From a bacterium (GTDB taxonomy: Bacteria > Cyanobacteriota > Vampirovibrionia > Gastranaerophilales > Gastranaerophilaceae): a DNA stretch of 64,000 bases. The translations under genes were made by a program, and so were the position numbers. The stretch covers positions 310,001 to 374,000 of the forward strand of contig JAGAJM010000006.1 in assembly GCA_017626055.1 (NCBI GenBank), in the 5' to 3' direction. Positions 16,827 to 25,920 of the stretch are shown here, one piece after another; position 1 is the stretch's first letter; every line of letters starts with the position of its first letter. A model generated the notes under the pieces. That model had not been told where the DNA came from. It searched no databases and was given only the letters and a program-made list of their open reading frames with translations.

Positions 16827-16840
16827 TAAATTTTTGACAA
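16813..16840 (-). promoter_or_regulatory. Promoter of the BlaI operon
   Basis: Minus strand TTGTCA (16835-16840), 16 bases, TACAAT (16813-16818). The -10 lies inside the operator dyad. Confidence 0.65.
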
Positions 16841-16877
16841 GTATATTTATAAGAAATCTTTACAAATAGGGGGTTTT

Positions 16878-18038
16878 CTAAAAATCCATATCCATAAAAT
16901 CTTCTTCTTTTTTGAAGTTAGATTTTTTTGTTCTTACTTTTTCATTTTTCTTACGAGTTTTTTCTGATAAGCCTCTGTAAGCATTATCAACTGAAACCTT
17001 TGTAATAACTTGGTTATTTCTTCTGTCATAGAAAGTTAACCAGAATTTTCTGTTAATATTATCAACTGCAAAAGAAACTTCTCCAACGAGTTTGTCCCCT
17101 GGTTTTATTTGACGGAACATCAATTTTGTATCTCCAAATATTGATGGGCTAAATTTTGCGTTGTAGTCGTTGATAAGTGCCATTTCAAAACCAGATAGAG
17201 TTTTGTCTGACATATTAGAAATTAGTAATGATAAAGTTATTGTATTAACTTCTCCAAAGGGGTCTTTTTCGTGTTTTACATCATTGATGTTAATAGTAAG
17301 ACCTTCGTATAAAATTTCTTCTTGTTTAAGTGCTTCTTCTTTATAAACAGGTAGATCAACGCTTGTATTGATTTTGACTTTAATTTCATCTCCAGGGGCA
17401 ATCATAACGTGGTCCCCTTTTCTGATAAGTGCAACACCTAGACCTGCTACACCCCCAACTGCAGCTCCTGCGGCAACTGTGTATCCTTGTGATGCGATAG
17501 CTCCGCCTAAGCCAAACCAATTCAAAGCCATTAAGCCCCCAACAGCTCCACCTGCAACAGTATATCCAACATCTTTAACAACTGTTTTTGCACCTTGTGT
17601 AATTGGGTGTAATTTAGTTGTCATTTTCCCTTCAATTGGGATTTCTCTCCCATCTGGAGTTACAAGGTAATCAAAAACTAAATCCATTGTTGCTTCTTTT
17701 CCAAATTTTCCGGGTCCAGATGTGTTTGATAATCTGCCGTGAGCATGAGTTCCTTTAGGAATAATAATCCCTTTATCCCCATAAACATCATCAGTAACTT
17801 CAGCAAAAAACTCATCGCCTTCCATTGAAATAGAGGAATCCAAAACCTGAGAAACTGTCATGTTGATAATATCTTTTCTTTGTAAAGTTTCTATTTTACC
17901 TGTAAAAATCTCATCAGGGGTTGTTTGGATTTCTGTCGTTTCAACAACTGAACCTTTAAGTGGTTCAGCAGAGCAAACTACTGCTAAATTTGATAGCAGT
18001 AATGTTGTTATTATTGTAAAGCTCAATGTTTTCTTCAT
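16878..18038 (-). CDS. Exported protein with split TrbI/VirB10-like beta-domain and glycine-rich segment
   Basis: A 386-residue protein with a signal peptide (about 1-24, cleavage near CSA-EP) when started at ATG 18038; a longer TTG frame starts at 18077. The beta-domain shows IIIPKGTHAHGRLSN and PDGREIPIEGK, then a glycine/alanine-rich hydrophobic stretch (VGGVAGLGVALI) and a closing strand IAPGDEIKVKIN. A second domain of about 130 residues (LYEGLTININDVK onward) looks like an added immunoglobulin-like module, and the basic tail is lysine-rich. It is downstream of the GT2 gene, 40 bases away. Function unknown. Confidence 0.7.
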   Translation of the reverse strand: MKKTLSFTIITTLLLSNLAVVCSAEPLKGSVVETTEIQTTPDEIFTGKIETLQRKDIINMTVSQVLDSSISMEGDEFFAEVTDDVYGDKGIIIPKGTHAHGRLSNTSGPGKFGKEATMDLVFDYLVTPDGREIPIEGKMTTKLHPITQGAKTVVKDVGYTVAGGAVGGLMALNWFGLGGAIASQGYTVAAGAAVGGVAGLGVALIRKGDHVMIAPGDEIKVKINTSVDLPVYKEEALKQEEILYEGLTININDVKHEKDPFGEVNTITLSLLISNMSDKTLSGFEMALINDYNAKFSPSIFGDTKLMFRQIKPGDKLVGEVSFAVDNINRKFWLTFYDRRNNQVITKVSVDNAYRGLSEKTRKKNEKVRTKKSNFKKEEDFMDMDF

Positions 18039-18078
18039 ACTATTACTATTAACTCCCCGAGATGACTTTTTGTTCAAA

Positions 18079-19644
18079 TTAATTTTCTTGATTTTCGACT
18101 TCTTGAGCCATTTCTTCTATTATACTATTAATTTGAGCTGGTTCAAAACTTGAACAAGAATTCCAAATCAATGTTGGACGAGGTTCGTTTAGCAATGGGC
18201 TTGGAAATTCGTTGTGACATTGACCTTTTAACATGTTTGTTGAGCCATCAATACAAGAGGTAAAGTTCTTACAACAACTACAAATTTTTAGTATCAAGCC
18301 ATAGTCTTCCATTTTAGATTTTAATTGTTGCAATGCATCTATCATTCTCAAGTGAGTTGATGTTGTGTATTTTTTATTTTTATAGATAAATCTAATCTTA
18401 GAAAGTCCGCTTTCTGTTGATATGAATTCTAGTTTACAACCTCTATCACCATGTTTTGTTTGAACTAGAACATCGATAGATAATTTATCAGTTTCTTTAT
18501 CTGAGCCTGCACCGATTTTCTGTAACAAGTATCTTACAGGTGGGAAGTTTTTAATTATGTGGCACATTGAATAAATTGGATAAGTCATAAGAAGTAGCGT
18601 TTCTTGAATATCCAATTTTGAGTTAACTAAACTGATTCCAAATACAGCAAGTAGTAAAATTGCAGAGAAGATTACCACATTACAAGGTACTAAAAATTGA
18701 TAACTATAAGAATATGTAATCAAAAGTGTATAAATAGCAGCTAAAGCCCAGAAATTAGGGTTTAGTAATGAACAAAAATGTTCTAAAAATGCAAAGTTTA
18801 TTGTTTTTAAGTTTTTGAAATTAGTTTTAAATAGATTAAATCTTTTTGTTAAACGAGGTTTTTTGAATAAACAATCTTGTCCAAGTATGTAAGATTGAAT
18901 GTTTGGGTTATATACGCATTTGTGCCCAGTTTGAGATAACAACAAGCTGAACTCAAGTTCACTATTAATATCTTTGAAGTTTATACCATTAATTTCATCT
19001 AAAACATCACGTTTAATAATAAATAGACCAGAGTCAATTTGAGTAGCTAAACCTAACAATGAACGTGCTTGTTTGAAGAAATTAGCATGATATTTTTTGT
19101 GAACAGCTTTAATCTTATCAACGATATCAAGGCTTTCTCTATTGATTTCAAGTTCACCAGTAACGGCATCAGCATTTGTAAGTGCAGTATTTGCTAATGT
19201 TAAAAAGTCTGATTCGATTTTTCTTATACCATCAATGAAAATGTAAGCATCTATTGTTGGGTCTTTTTTTAATTCGTCTAGTAACATTGAAACTGCTTTG
19301 TTTTTGCCTAATGTTCCAACATCTTGAATATTCATTACGTGAACAAAATTGTCGTGTTCAAATAGCTTTTCTGAACCATCATTACAATCATCTAGAATTG
19401 CGTAAACTCTAAAGTTTGCAAGTGGATAATCTTGCATTTTGATTTGTTCAACAAGTTCTTCTAGGCAGTCTTTATGGTTATGGTTATAGATAATTACTGC
19501 AAAATTTTTCTTTCCACCATCGTATTTTGAATATTTTTTCTCAATATAAAATGGTCTATCGTTTAAATTTCTGATAGATAGTATGAAGAAATAAATTGTG
19601 TAAATAATTACATATAAATAAAGTATCGATAATATAAATTCCAT
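18079..19644 (-). CDS. Membrane-anchored family 2 glycosyltransferase with cysteine-rich tail
   Basis: A 521-residue GT2 enzyme that transfers sugars, likely to envelope glycans. An N-terminal membrane helix (4-24), then the GT-A core: VIIYNHNH, ILDDCNDGS (DxD-like), GTLGKNKA, and ELEFSLLLSQTGHK near the acceptor site, then four or five membrane helices (~290-365). The C-terminal ~110 residues hold a cluster of six or so cysteines (CSCCKNFTSC, later QCHNE and WNSCSSF), unusual for GT2 enzymes and suggestive of metal binding. It is the first gene of the pair with the exported beta-domain protein. Confidence 0.85.
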   Translation of the reverse strand: MEFILSILYLYVIIYTIYFFILSIRNLNDRPFYIEKKYSKYDGGKKNFAVIIYNHNHKDCLEELVEQIKMQDYPLANFRVYAILDDCNDGSEKLFEHDNFVHVMNIQDVGTLGKNKAVSMLLDELKKDPTIDAYIFIDGIRKIESDFLTLANTALTNADAVTGELEINRESLDIVDKIKAVHKKYHANFFKQARSLLGLATQIDSGLFIIKRDVLDEINGINFKDINSELEFSLLLSQTGHKCVYNPNIQSYILGQDCLFKKPRLTKRFNLFKTNFKNLKTINFAFLEHFCSLLNPNFWALAAIYTLLITYSYSYQFLVPCNVVIFSAILLLAVFGISLVNSKLDIQETLLLMTYPIYSMCHIIKNFPPVRYLLQKIGAGSDKETDKLSIDVLVQTKHGDRGCKLEFISTESGLSKIRFIYKNKKYTTSTHLRMIDALQQLKSKMEDYGLILKICSCCKNFTSCIDGSTNMLKGQCHNEFPSPLLNEPRPTLIWNSCSSFEPAQINSIIEEMAQEVENQEN

Positions 19645-19700
19645 AACCCTGTCCTCGTTTTATACTAATTTTAGTAAAAACCTAAATAAATAGCAAACAA

Positions 19701-20285
19701 TTATAAATCAATGTAAATTGCACCTTGTCTGAAAATTCTCAATTCTTCGTTCATAACGCCAACAACTGTTGATTCTAAACCTTTTGCGGTATATCCATAA
19801 TCTTCTATGATTAAATCAGCAAGTCCTGTCATATTTTCCAATGCTTGTTCGTAAGTTTTTGCAGAAGGTTGATTTGAAAGATTGGCACTTGTTGTCGCAA
19901 GTACGTGTTCTGGAATTATTTCGCAAATTTGTTTAAAAACTTTGTTATCTGGAATTCTAATACCAACTGTCGGCATTGAAGATGTTATATAATCTGGAGT
20001 TTTATCGCTTTTGTCTGTTACGATAGTAAGGGCTCCAGGGAAGTATTTTTTGATAAGTTTTTGCCCAATTTTTGGAATTGGTTTAACGTAATCTAGTAAG
20101 TTATATATCTCATTTGACATTAGAATAAGAGGTTTTTTTGCTTCACGTTTTTTGATTTCGTAGATTTTTTTAACAGCTTGTTCGTTCGTTGGTAAACATC
20201 CTAAACCCCAAACTGTGTCTGTAACATAGGCTATTACACCACCATTTTCTAAAACTTTTATAATTTCATCTTTATTTTTTATCAT
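19701..20285 (-). CDS. tsaC: Threonylcarbamoyladenylate synthase (YrdC/Sua5 family)
   Basis: Makes threonylcarbamoyl-AMP for the t6A37 modification of ANN-decoding tRNAs. A YrdC domain of 194 residues: GGVIAYVTDTVWGLGC, the KKREAKKPLILM loop that binds substrate, and VLATTSANLSNQPSA. The C-terminal Sua5 domain is absent, so this is the short TsaC type. The start at 20285 has GAGGT upstream and excludes six residues of the longer frame. Confidence 0.92.
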   Translation of the reverse strand: MIKNKDEIIKVLENGGVIAYVTDTVWGLGCLPTNEQAVKKIYEIKKREAKKPLILMSNEIYNLLDYVKPIPKIGQKLIKKYFPGALTIVTDKSDKTPDYITSSMPTVGIRIPDNKVFKQICEIIPEHVLATTSANLSNQPSAKTYEQALENMTGLADLIIEDYGYTAKGLESTVVGVMNEELRIFRQGAIYIDL

Positions 20286-20388
20286 ACTTACCTCATAAAC
20301 CATTCTATCACAGAAATTAAACCTGTTGACATTTTTTGAAACATCATTATTATTAGGATAGGTAGAAAGTAAAAAAAGGATTTATATT

Positions 20389-20943
20389 ATGGCTTCAGGT
20401 TCATCAATTATCGCAAATATTTCAAATAACTTGTCTAATACATATTCATATTTAGCATCACTTTATCCAGAGGATGGTGTTACTTTAAAAAATATTACTG
20501 CGGCCAGAAATGATGGTACAAATTATTTGACTCTAAATCAGCCATTTGCGTCTTATTTACAAAATAACTTTGGACAAATTGATAAAGATGGTGATGGTGT
20601 TATTGGTGCAGATGAGATGAATAATCTGACAAATACTATTTCTACATCGGGTGCATCTCGAGCTGAATTAACTCAGCTTGCAATGTCTGGTGCTTACTCA
20701 GGTGAATCTATCAATAAAATTCTAGATCATTTTGACGAAATTGATACAAATCACGATGGCAGGGTTACAAGTGCTGAAATCTCAGCTTTCACATATTCTG
20801 CAAATAAACAAGAAATGATGGATGAGCAAAATCATAAATTTGCGACAGGTACATCATTGTTCTATGCTGATGACTCAGCTTCAGAATTGTCGTCTTATAG
20901 TATATTAAGCTACAAGTATAAGAACTTTAATGGTTCAAAATAA
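20389..20943 (+). CDS. EF-hand calcium-binding protein
   Basis: A 184-residue protein with two canonical EF-hand loops: D65-K-D67-G-D69-G with E76, and D119-T-N121-H-D123-G with E130. Both have the ligand spacing for calcium. The rest is Ser/Asn/Leu rich and of unknown fold; there is no signal peptide. An AAAGGA site precedes the ATG. It abuts mnmE tail to tail without intergenic space. A calcium-sensing or structural role is inferred from the loops only. Confidence 0.85.
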   Translation: MASGSSIIANISNNLSNTYSYLASLYPEDGVTLKNITAARNDGTNYLTLNQPFASYLQNNFGQIDKDGDGVIGADEMNNLTNTISTSGASRAELTQLAMSGAYSGESINKILDHFDEIDTNHDGRVTSAEISAFTYSANKQEMMDEQNHKFATGTSLFYADDSASELSSYSILSYKYKNFNGSK

Positions 20944-22290
20944 TTACTTTCCGATGCAGAAGTGATCGAAAATATTATTTAAAATATCATCGGTGATTAC
21001 TTCACCTGTGATTTCGTCTAATGAAAGAAGAGCAGATTTAAGATCAATATAAATCATATCTTGTAATTCTTCCATTTCTGCAGCTTGAAGTGCTCTTTCT
21101 AATGATTCTTTACAACGCAACAGGCATGATTGTTGACGTTTGTTTGTTATAAATTCTGTTTCTTCAAGTGAGAATTGGCAAACAATAGACTTCATTTTTT
21201 CTTTTAAATCATCTAAACCATCTTTTGTATAAACCGAAAGTTTCGCCGTGTTCGGTATTTCTTCTTTAAAATCTGTACTCAATAAATCTATTTTATTTGC
21301 AACAACAATATGAGTTTTGTCTTTGATTATGTTGTAAATTTCGTTGTCTGCATCTGTAATACCAATATTTGCATCGTACAAGAACAAGTTCAAATCAGCC
21401 TCTTGAGCAGATTGTTTTGAATATTCAATACCAATTTCTTCAACTTTATCGATATTTTCGTCATCTCTAATTCCTGCAGTATCGATAAGAGTAACTGCAA
21501 CACCAAGGTCAAGATTTTCTTTGATGATATCTCTTGTAGTGCCTGCAATATCAGTGACAATTGCTCTATCAAGATTTAAAAGTGCATTGAATAATGAAGA
21601 TTTTCCTACGTTAGGACGTCCCACAATTGCAACTTTTACTCCTTGTCTTAATATGTCTGAAGATTTTGCACAAGCTAATATTTTATTGATTTGTTCAAGT
21701 GATTTTGTAAATCTTTCAATGAGATATGAATATTCAGGTTCTGCAACATCTTCTGGAAAATCAATTCCAGCAACAATTCTTGAGGTTGTTTCAAAGATTT
21801 CACCTTTAATTTCATTAATTTTAGTAGCTAGAACACCAGATAGATTTTTAGCTGATTGAATTGCAAAGTTGGATGTTTTTGCGTGGATTAAATCATCAAC
21901 GGCTTCAGCTTGTGATAGATCAAGTTTTTTATTTAGAAATGCACGTTTAGTAAATTCACCACGTTCAGCCATTCTTGCACCATTTCTTAAAACTACATCA
22001 AGAATATTTCTAACTACATTTACGCCACCATGGCATTGAATTTCAACAACATCTTCCCCAGTGTAACTATTTGGATTTTTGAATGGCAGAATTACTACTT
22101 CATCGATTTTTGTTTCGCCATCTAAAATCCACCCGTGACAAATTTTTCCCGCTGGTAAATCTTTTCGATTTGAGATTTTTAAAGCAATTTCAAAACTTTT
22201 GTCGCCAGATATACGAATAACTCCAACCCCACCTGTTCCAAGTGGTGTAGAGATAGCTGCTATTGTTTCAAATTCTTGATTTATGTTCAT
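20944..22290 (-). CDS. mnmE: tRNA modification GTPase MnmE (TrmE)
   Basis: With MnmG it makes the cmnm5 modification of the tRNA wobble uridine. The 448 residues show the N-terminal folate-binding domain (SGDKSFEIALKISNR, GEDVVEIQCHGG), the G domain with GRPNVGKSSLFN, DTAGIRDDE and NKID, and the terminal CIGK, the conserved cysteine tail. Length is normal. No Shine-Dalgarno precedes the ATG; TATAAT ends six bases upstream. The EF-hand gene is convergent and abuts it. No mnmG is nearby. Confidence 0.96.
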   Translation of the reverse strand: MNINQEFETIAAISTPLGTGGVGVIRISGDKSFEIALKISNRKDLPAGKICHGWILDGETKIDEVVILPFKNPNSYTGEDVVEIQCHGGVNVVRNILDVVLRNGARMAERGEFTKRAFLNKKLDLSQAEAVDDLIHAKTSNFAIQSAKNLSGVLATKINEIKGEIFETTSRIVAGIDFPEDVAEPEYSYLIERFTKSLEQINKILACAKSSDILRQGVKVAIVGRPNVGKSSLFNALLNLDRAIVTDIAGTTRDIIKENLDLGVAVTLIDTAGIRDDENIDKVEEIGIEYSKQSAQEADLNLFLYDANIGITDADNEIYNIIKDKTHIVVANKIDLLSTDFKEEIPNTAKLSVYTKDGLDDLKEKMKSIVCQFSLEETEFITNKRQQSCLLRCKESLERALQAAEMEELQDMIYIDLKSALLSLDEITGEVITDDILNNIFDHFCIGK

Positions 22291-22296
22291 AAGAAA

Positions 22297-22302
22297 ATTA
22301 TA
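22297..22302 (-). promoter_or_regulatory. mnmE -10, leaderless arrangement
   Basis: Minus strand TATAAT ending six bases before the ATG. No good -35 is seen at 16-18 bases; the U-rich tract of the upstream hairpin lies there. Confidence 0.45.
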
Positions 22303-22319
22303 CTATAAAAATAAAGAAA

Positions 22320-22343
22320 AGCTATGTACTGAGGTGCATAGCT
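22320..22343 (-). terminator. Terminator-like hairpin upstream of mnmE
   Basis: AGCTATG / CATAGCT, seven bp with a ten-base loop, followed on the minus strand by TTTTCTTTATTTTT. It may stop antisense or upstream transcription just before the mnmE -10. Confidence 0.5.
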
Positions 22344-22546
22344 GTTGATTAGGGATATGTGTATCTTAGTCTCTAAGGAGTATATTGTTATCTTATCATT
22401 TATCATTTTTTTGTAATCATACAAATTGATGAGATTTTTATTTTATTAAAATTTGAATATTGTTTTCTAAAAGGTAAGTATTACGTTTGTTGCTAAAAAT
22501 TGAATTTTTGCTATAATGTGATTATAGACAAATGCAAGGGGGAGAA

Positions 22547-23041
22547 ATGAAAAAGATTACATTATTCGCTTTAATAGCAACAGTTGCGTTAAGTCTTACT
22601 TGCTTGTGCGCTTTTGCTGCTGAAAATTATTCTAATTTTTCTTCTAAATTTAAAAAGAATTTCAGAGATTGTGATAAATACGAAGAAACTATAAATTCAG
22701 AATATCAAGGAGAATCTTTTACTACGAATAGAAAAATTAAAGGTTGGAGAAATTCTTTTTGTATGTATGAAGAAACTATTTCATCAAAGAATGGTACGTA
22801 TAGGTTAAACTGTGGTTTTTCAAATGTCCAAGTTGATGAATTGTATGAAGCTATGAAATCACGTTCAAAAGAAATTACAAAATATGAATTAGATACTTTT
22901 GTTGAGCATAAAGATCCAAAAACTGGTAAATCAAAATTCGTAAAAGCAGGAACAACAACAATTAAGGGTGATAAAGCTCACATAGTTTGGGCAAAATATC
23001 AAAACAATCCTTACTTTTGTAAGCCACAAAAGATTAAATAA
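22547..23041 (+). CDS. Small exported hypothetical protein
   Basis: A 164-residue secreted protein. The start at 22547 was chosen for its AAGGGGGAG site and because the signal peptide (about 1-24, cleavage near CAFA-AE) begins there. The mature part is Lys/Tyr-rich and holds four cysteines, which could make two disulfides in the periplasm. The family was not recognised. It ends at a strong terminator. Confidence 0.7.
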   Translation: MKKITLFALIATVALSLTCLCAFAAENYSNFSSKFKKNFRDCDKYEETINSEYQGESFTTNRKIKGWRNSFCMYEETISSKNGTYRLNCGFSNVQVDELYEAMKSRSKEITKYELDTFVEHKDPKTGKSKFVKAGTTTIKGDKAHIVWAKYQNNPYFCKPQKIK

Positions 23042-23055
23042 AAATTTTCACATTT

Positions 23056-23088
23056 AAAAAAGCTGTAAGTTTAACTTACAGCTTTTTT
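23056..23088 (+). terminator. Terminator after the exported gene
   Basis: AAAAAAGCTGTAAGTT and its exact complement flank one base, with U-runs on both strands. It is shared with the convergent minus-strand pair ending at 23110. Confidence 0.88.
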
Positions 23089-23109
23089 ATTTATATGATT
23101 TTGCAGAAA

Positions 23110-23970
23110 CTAAGCTTTTTTAGTTTGATCTACTTGTTCTTGTTGAGCGTTTTTCTCATGGATCTTACGACCGATGTAGTTTGCTGGTTTCATTACAAGA
23201 ACTGGAACGATGTATCTGTAAACCATACCGAATACGAATAATGATTTCAATACGCCGATACCATCAATTTGAGTTGTTAATTTTTTGTTTTTCAAGATAT
23301 CTAGGTTGAATTCTCTGATATTTGTGTATGCTTTTTCACCTAAATCTTTAATAAGTTTGGCACCTTCTTCTGATTCTGGTTTGATGTGTTTGTACCATTC
23401 AGACATCATTTGTTTTAAGTCTTTTGGATTCCACTCGCCGAACAAATCAGTTCTTCTAGCTTCTGGGTTATCTAATAGGTAGTTAGCAGCAAATCTAGTT
23501 GTAGCTTTGTCGCATAAATTACCAAGTTTAGAGTCTAGAAGATATGCACCAGCTGTTGATAATACCCAAGTTAAACCATCGTTGATAGCTAAAGTTTTTC
23601 TTTTTTCAGGGTCAAGTTTGTCGTTTTGAAGTGTTCTCATCACGTACATACCAGAAATAAGAGTTGAACCTAAAGCTGACATATGAGTTGTCATGTTATT
23701 CCATTTAGGGCTTTTTGTATGATCAACGATAAATTTTGCTGCTTTACTGTTATAGAATCTTGCATAATAGTTTTTAGCAATCCATTCTGTTAGTTTGTCG
23801 TACCAACCTTGAGCTTTTGGAGCAGCAGAGTTTGCTACTTCTTTCGCTACTGTTGCAAAACCAGTGAATTGTGGTTGGTATGCTGAAGTAGATGGAGCAA
23901 TTTGTTTGAAATTAGATGTATATGCTCTGTTTTGAGCGATATTGTAATTTTGAGGTTTAATAACTTGCAT
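23110..23970 (-). CDS. Hypothetical protein with N-terminal FTG motif
   Basis: A 286-residue protein of unknown function. QPQFTG sits at residues 32-37, after a flexible polar start. The middle (95-155) and the end (241-262) carry hydrophobic helices with basic flanks, consistent with membrane association. It overlaps the start of the upstream gene by one base and shares its style: FTG near the start, helical membrane-like segments, basic tails. The two are likely a functional pair. No family recognised. Confidence 0.7.
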   Translation of the reverse strand: MQVIKPQNYNIAQNRAYTSNFKQIAPSTSAYQPQFTGFATVAKEVANSAAPKAQGWYDKLTEWIAKNYYARFYNSKAAKFIVDHTKSPKWNNMTTHMSALGSTLISGMYVMRTLQNDKLDPEKRKTLAINDGLTWVLSTAGAYLLDSKLGNLCDKATTRFAANYLLDNPEARRTDLFGEWNPKDLKQMMSEWYKHIKPESEEGAKLIKDLGEKAYTNIREFNLDILKNKKLTTQIDGIGVLKSLFVFGMVYRYIVPVLVMKPANYIGRKIHEKNAQQEQVDQTKKA

Positions 23971-24761
23971 TATTTAACACCTCCTTTTACTTCATCAAAT
24001 GCAGTGCTGCTAAGTTGAGCTTTTGCATAATCCATTTTTTGATTAGTTACTTCAGTAACTTGAGGCGCATCTTTTTTCTTTCCTTTTTCCATATGGAACA
24101 CATATTTCAAAATTGGAGGAATCAATGCGATTGTCAACATTGCTTTTGGAATACCTAAAACTAGAGTATCAGGAATGAACTGAGCAATCTTACTTAATTT
24201 TTTATAAGGTTTAGATTTTTCAAGTTTACGAGGTCCAATTTTTTCTACATCTAGAACTTCTTCAAGTCCTTTTAGGTATTTTTCTGGGTTTTCTTTAATC
24301 TTTTTGAATGCTGCACCGAATGGAGCCATAACGATTGAAGAAACTACGAAACCGATAACTGCTGAAGCAATTGCGTGAGATGCTGCATAGATACTGTCTT
24401 CTCTATCTTTATCTGTTGCCATTGCTAGGTTTGTTGCTGGTCTTAAACCGCCAGCTACAAAAAGAGCAACTAGAGCTTGTCCGATTACTGACTGTTCTTC
24501 AAACATTGCGTTAAGCCATTTGAACTTGTCAGAGCGGAAGATTTTGTCTCCAAGTGTGTTACCTAAATTTTTATAAGAGTTAGCGGCAGCTCGGTTCATA
24601 TTTATACCCGTAAAGCTGCCGCTATAATATCCTCTATTCACACTTTTGTTTTCACACAAATCCGCACTCTCTTTGTTATACTCAAGCACATTCGTATTCT
24701 GCCTATGCTTAAGTTTGGCTGATGAGCCTGTGGGATAATTTTTAATTGAGTCTATATTCAT
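23970..24761 (-). CDS. Hypothetical membrane-like protein with N-terminal FTG motif
   Basis: A 263-residue protein: GSFTG at residues 48-52, a hydrophobic segment 91-112 (GQALVALFVAGG), another near 128-150 (SAVIGFVVSSIVMAPFGA), and one near 205-222. The tail is lysine-rich. No signal peptide at the start. It precedes the partner at 23110 by a one-base overlap. Unknown family; together with other FTG proteins it forms a motif group discussed in the findings. Confidence 0.7.
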   Translation of the reverse strand: MNIDSIKNYPTGSSAKLKHRQNTNVLEYNKESADLCENKSVNRGYYSGSFTGINMNRAAANSYKNLGNTLGDKIFRSDKFKWLNAMFEEQSVIGQALVALFVAGGLRPATNLAMATDKDREDSIYAASHAIASAVIGFVVSSIVMAPFGAAFKKIKENPEKYLKGLEEVLDVEKIGPRKLEKSKPYKKLSKIAQFIPDTLVLGIPKAMLTIALIPPILKYVFHMEKGKKKDAPQVTEVTNQKMDYAKAQLSSTAFDEVKGGVK

Positions 24762-24939
24762 TTCGCACCACTTAAATTAATAACTGCTACACATTTATTC
24801 TAAATCAAACAATATTTTTTTTTGTCATATAATTACGAAAATGTTACAATTAAATGTAAAACATACATTTAATGGGATTGTTCTTAATATTGTTGAAATT
24901 AACAGAACTTTATATTAGTATATGTGCAAGGAGAGATGG

Positions 24940-25920
24940 TTGACTTTGAGTAGTGGTACAGATATCAATTTGAAGCAAATAGCACAGGATTGCGGATTGT
25001 TTAGCAATGCTGAAACTGCCGTTGTGACTGAAAATATTGATAAGCTAAAAGAGTCATATGATAATAAATCTCTTATTAATATATATAATTACATGCTCTG
25101 TCATGCCTCAGAACCAGATGTAATTATGCACTTAATTCGTTGCGTTGACATGTTCAGAGATAAATCAAGCCTTGAATATTTGGTAGATATTTTACTTTTG
25201 AAAAACGCATCTTCAGCAGAACCTGAAATTAAAGAACAATATGTTAATGTTCGAGTGATGTGTGCTAAAGCTATTGCAAATCAGAAAAATACCGATGTTG
25301 TGTCATCATTGTTATATTGTTTGAATAATAAAGATGAAAACTATCGAGTAAGACTGGCATGTGCAGATGCTTTGGGTAGAATTGGTGATAGATTTGCAGT
25401 TGCGCCATTGATTGATGTAGTTACTGATGAGGATGAAAAGTCTGTTTATCTTAGAGAATCAGCAGTTTCAGCGTTAGGTTTGTTGGGGGATGCAAGAGCA
25501 ATTGATCCGTTGGTAAGTATTTTAGAAACTAAAAAAGGTATCATTGATAAATTCTCGTTCTTGAAAGAACGAGCAATTGAAGCTCTTTCTAAGATGGGAT
25601 TTAATGATAATGAAAGAGTCTTTAAGGCTTTAAAAAACTCATTGATGGATGAATCTTCTCAAGTTAGAATTAATGCGATTGAAGCCTTAATGGATAGTGA
25701 TCATCCAAAAGCGTATGAAACAATCAAAGAATGTTTGGAAAATGATTCAAATGTTGAAGTTAGAAAAAATGCAATGATAGCTTTGTATAATATTTCAGAT
25801 AGAAGTATTTTGGATGAAGTTATAAATTCTCCAAACTATCCAGATTTATTAAAAATGGAAGCTGTTTCAATTATTGAAGAATATGAAAATGGCGATGATG
25901 AGGATTATGAAGATGACTAA
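24940..25920 (+). CDS. HEAT-repeat protein (TTG start)
   Basis: A 326-residue protein built of HEAT/PBS-type helical repeats, such as VRLACADALGRIGDRFAVAPL, YLRESAVSALGLLGDARAIDP and VRKNAMIALYNIS, spaced about 31-37 residues. HEAT proteins scaffold other proteins or act as lyase-like phycobilin partners; no catalytic site is visible. The TTG at 24940 is chosen because AAGGAG (24928-24933) lies six bases before it; the upstream ATG at 24922 has none. The C-terminus is acidic and overlaps queC by eight bases. Confidence 0.85.
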   Translation: MTLSSGTDINLKQIAQDCGLFSNAETAVVTENIDKLKESYDNKSLINIYNYMLCHASEPDVIMHLIRCVDMFRDKSSLEYLVDILLLKNASSAEPEIKEQYVNVRVMCAKAIANQKNTDVVSSLLYCLNNKDENYRVRLACADALGRIGDRFAVAPLIDVVTDEDEKSVYLRESAVSALGLLGDARAIDPLVSILETKKGIIDKFSFLKERAIEALSKMGFNDNERVFKALKNSLMDESSQVRINAIEALMDSDHPKAYETIKECLENDSNVEVRKNAMIALYNISDRSILDEVINSPNYPDLLKMEAVSIIEEYENGDDEDYEDD

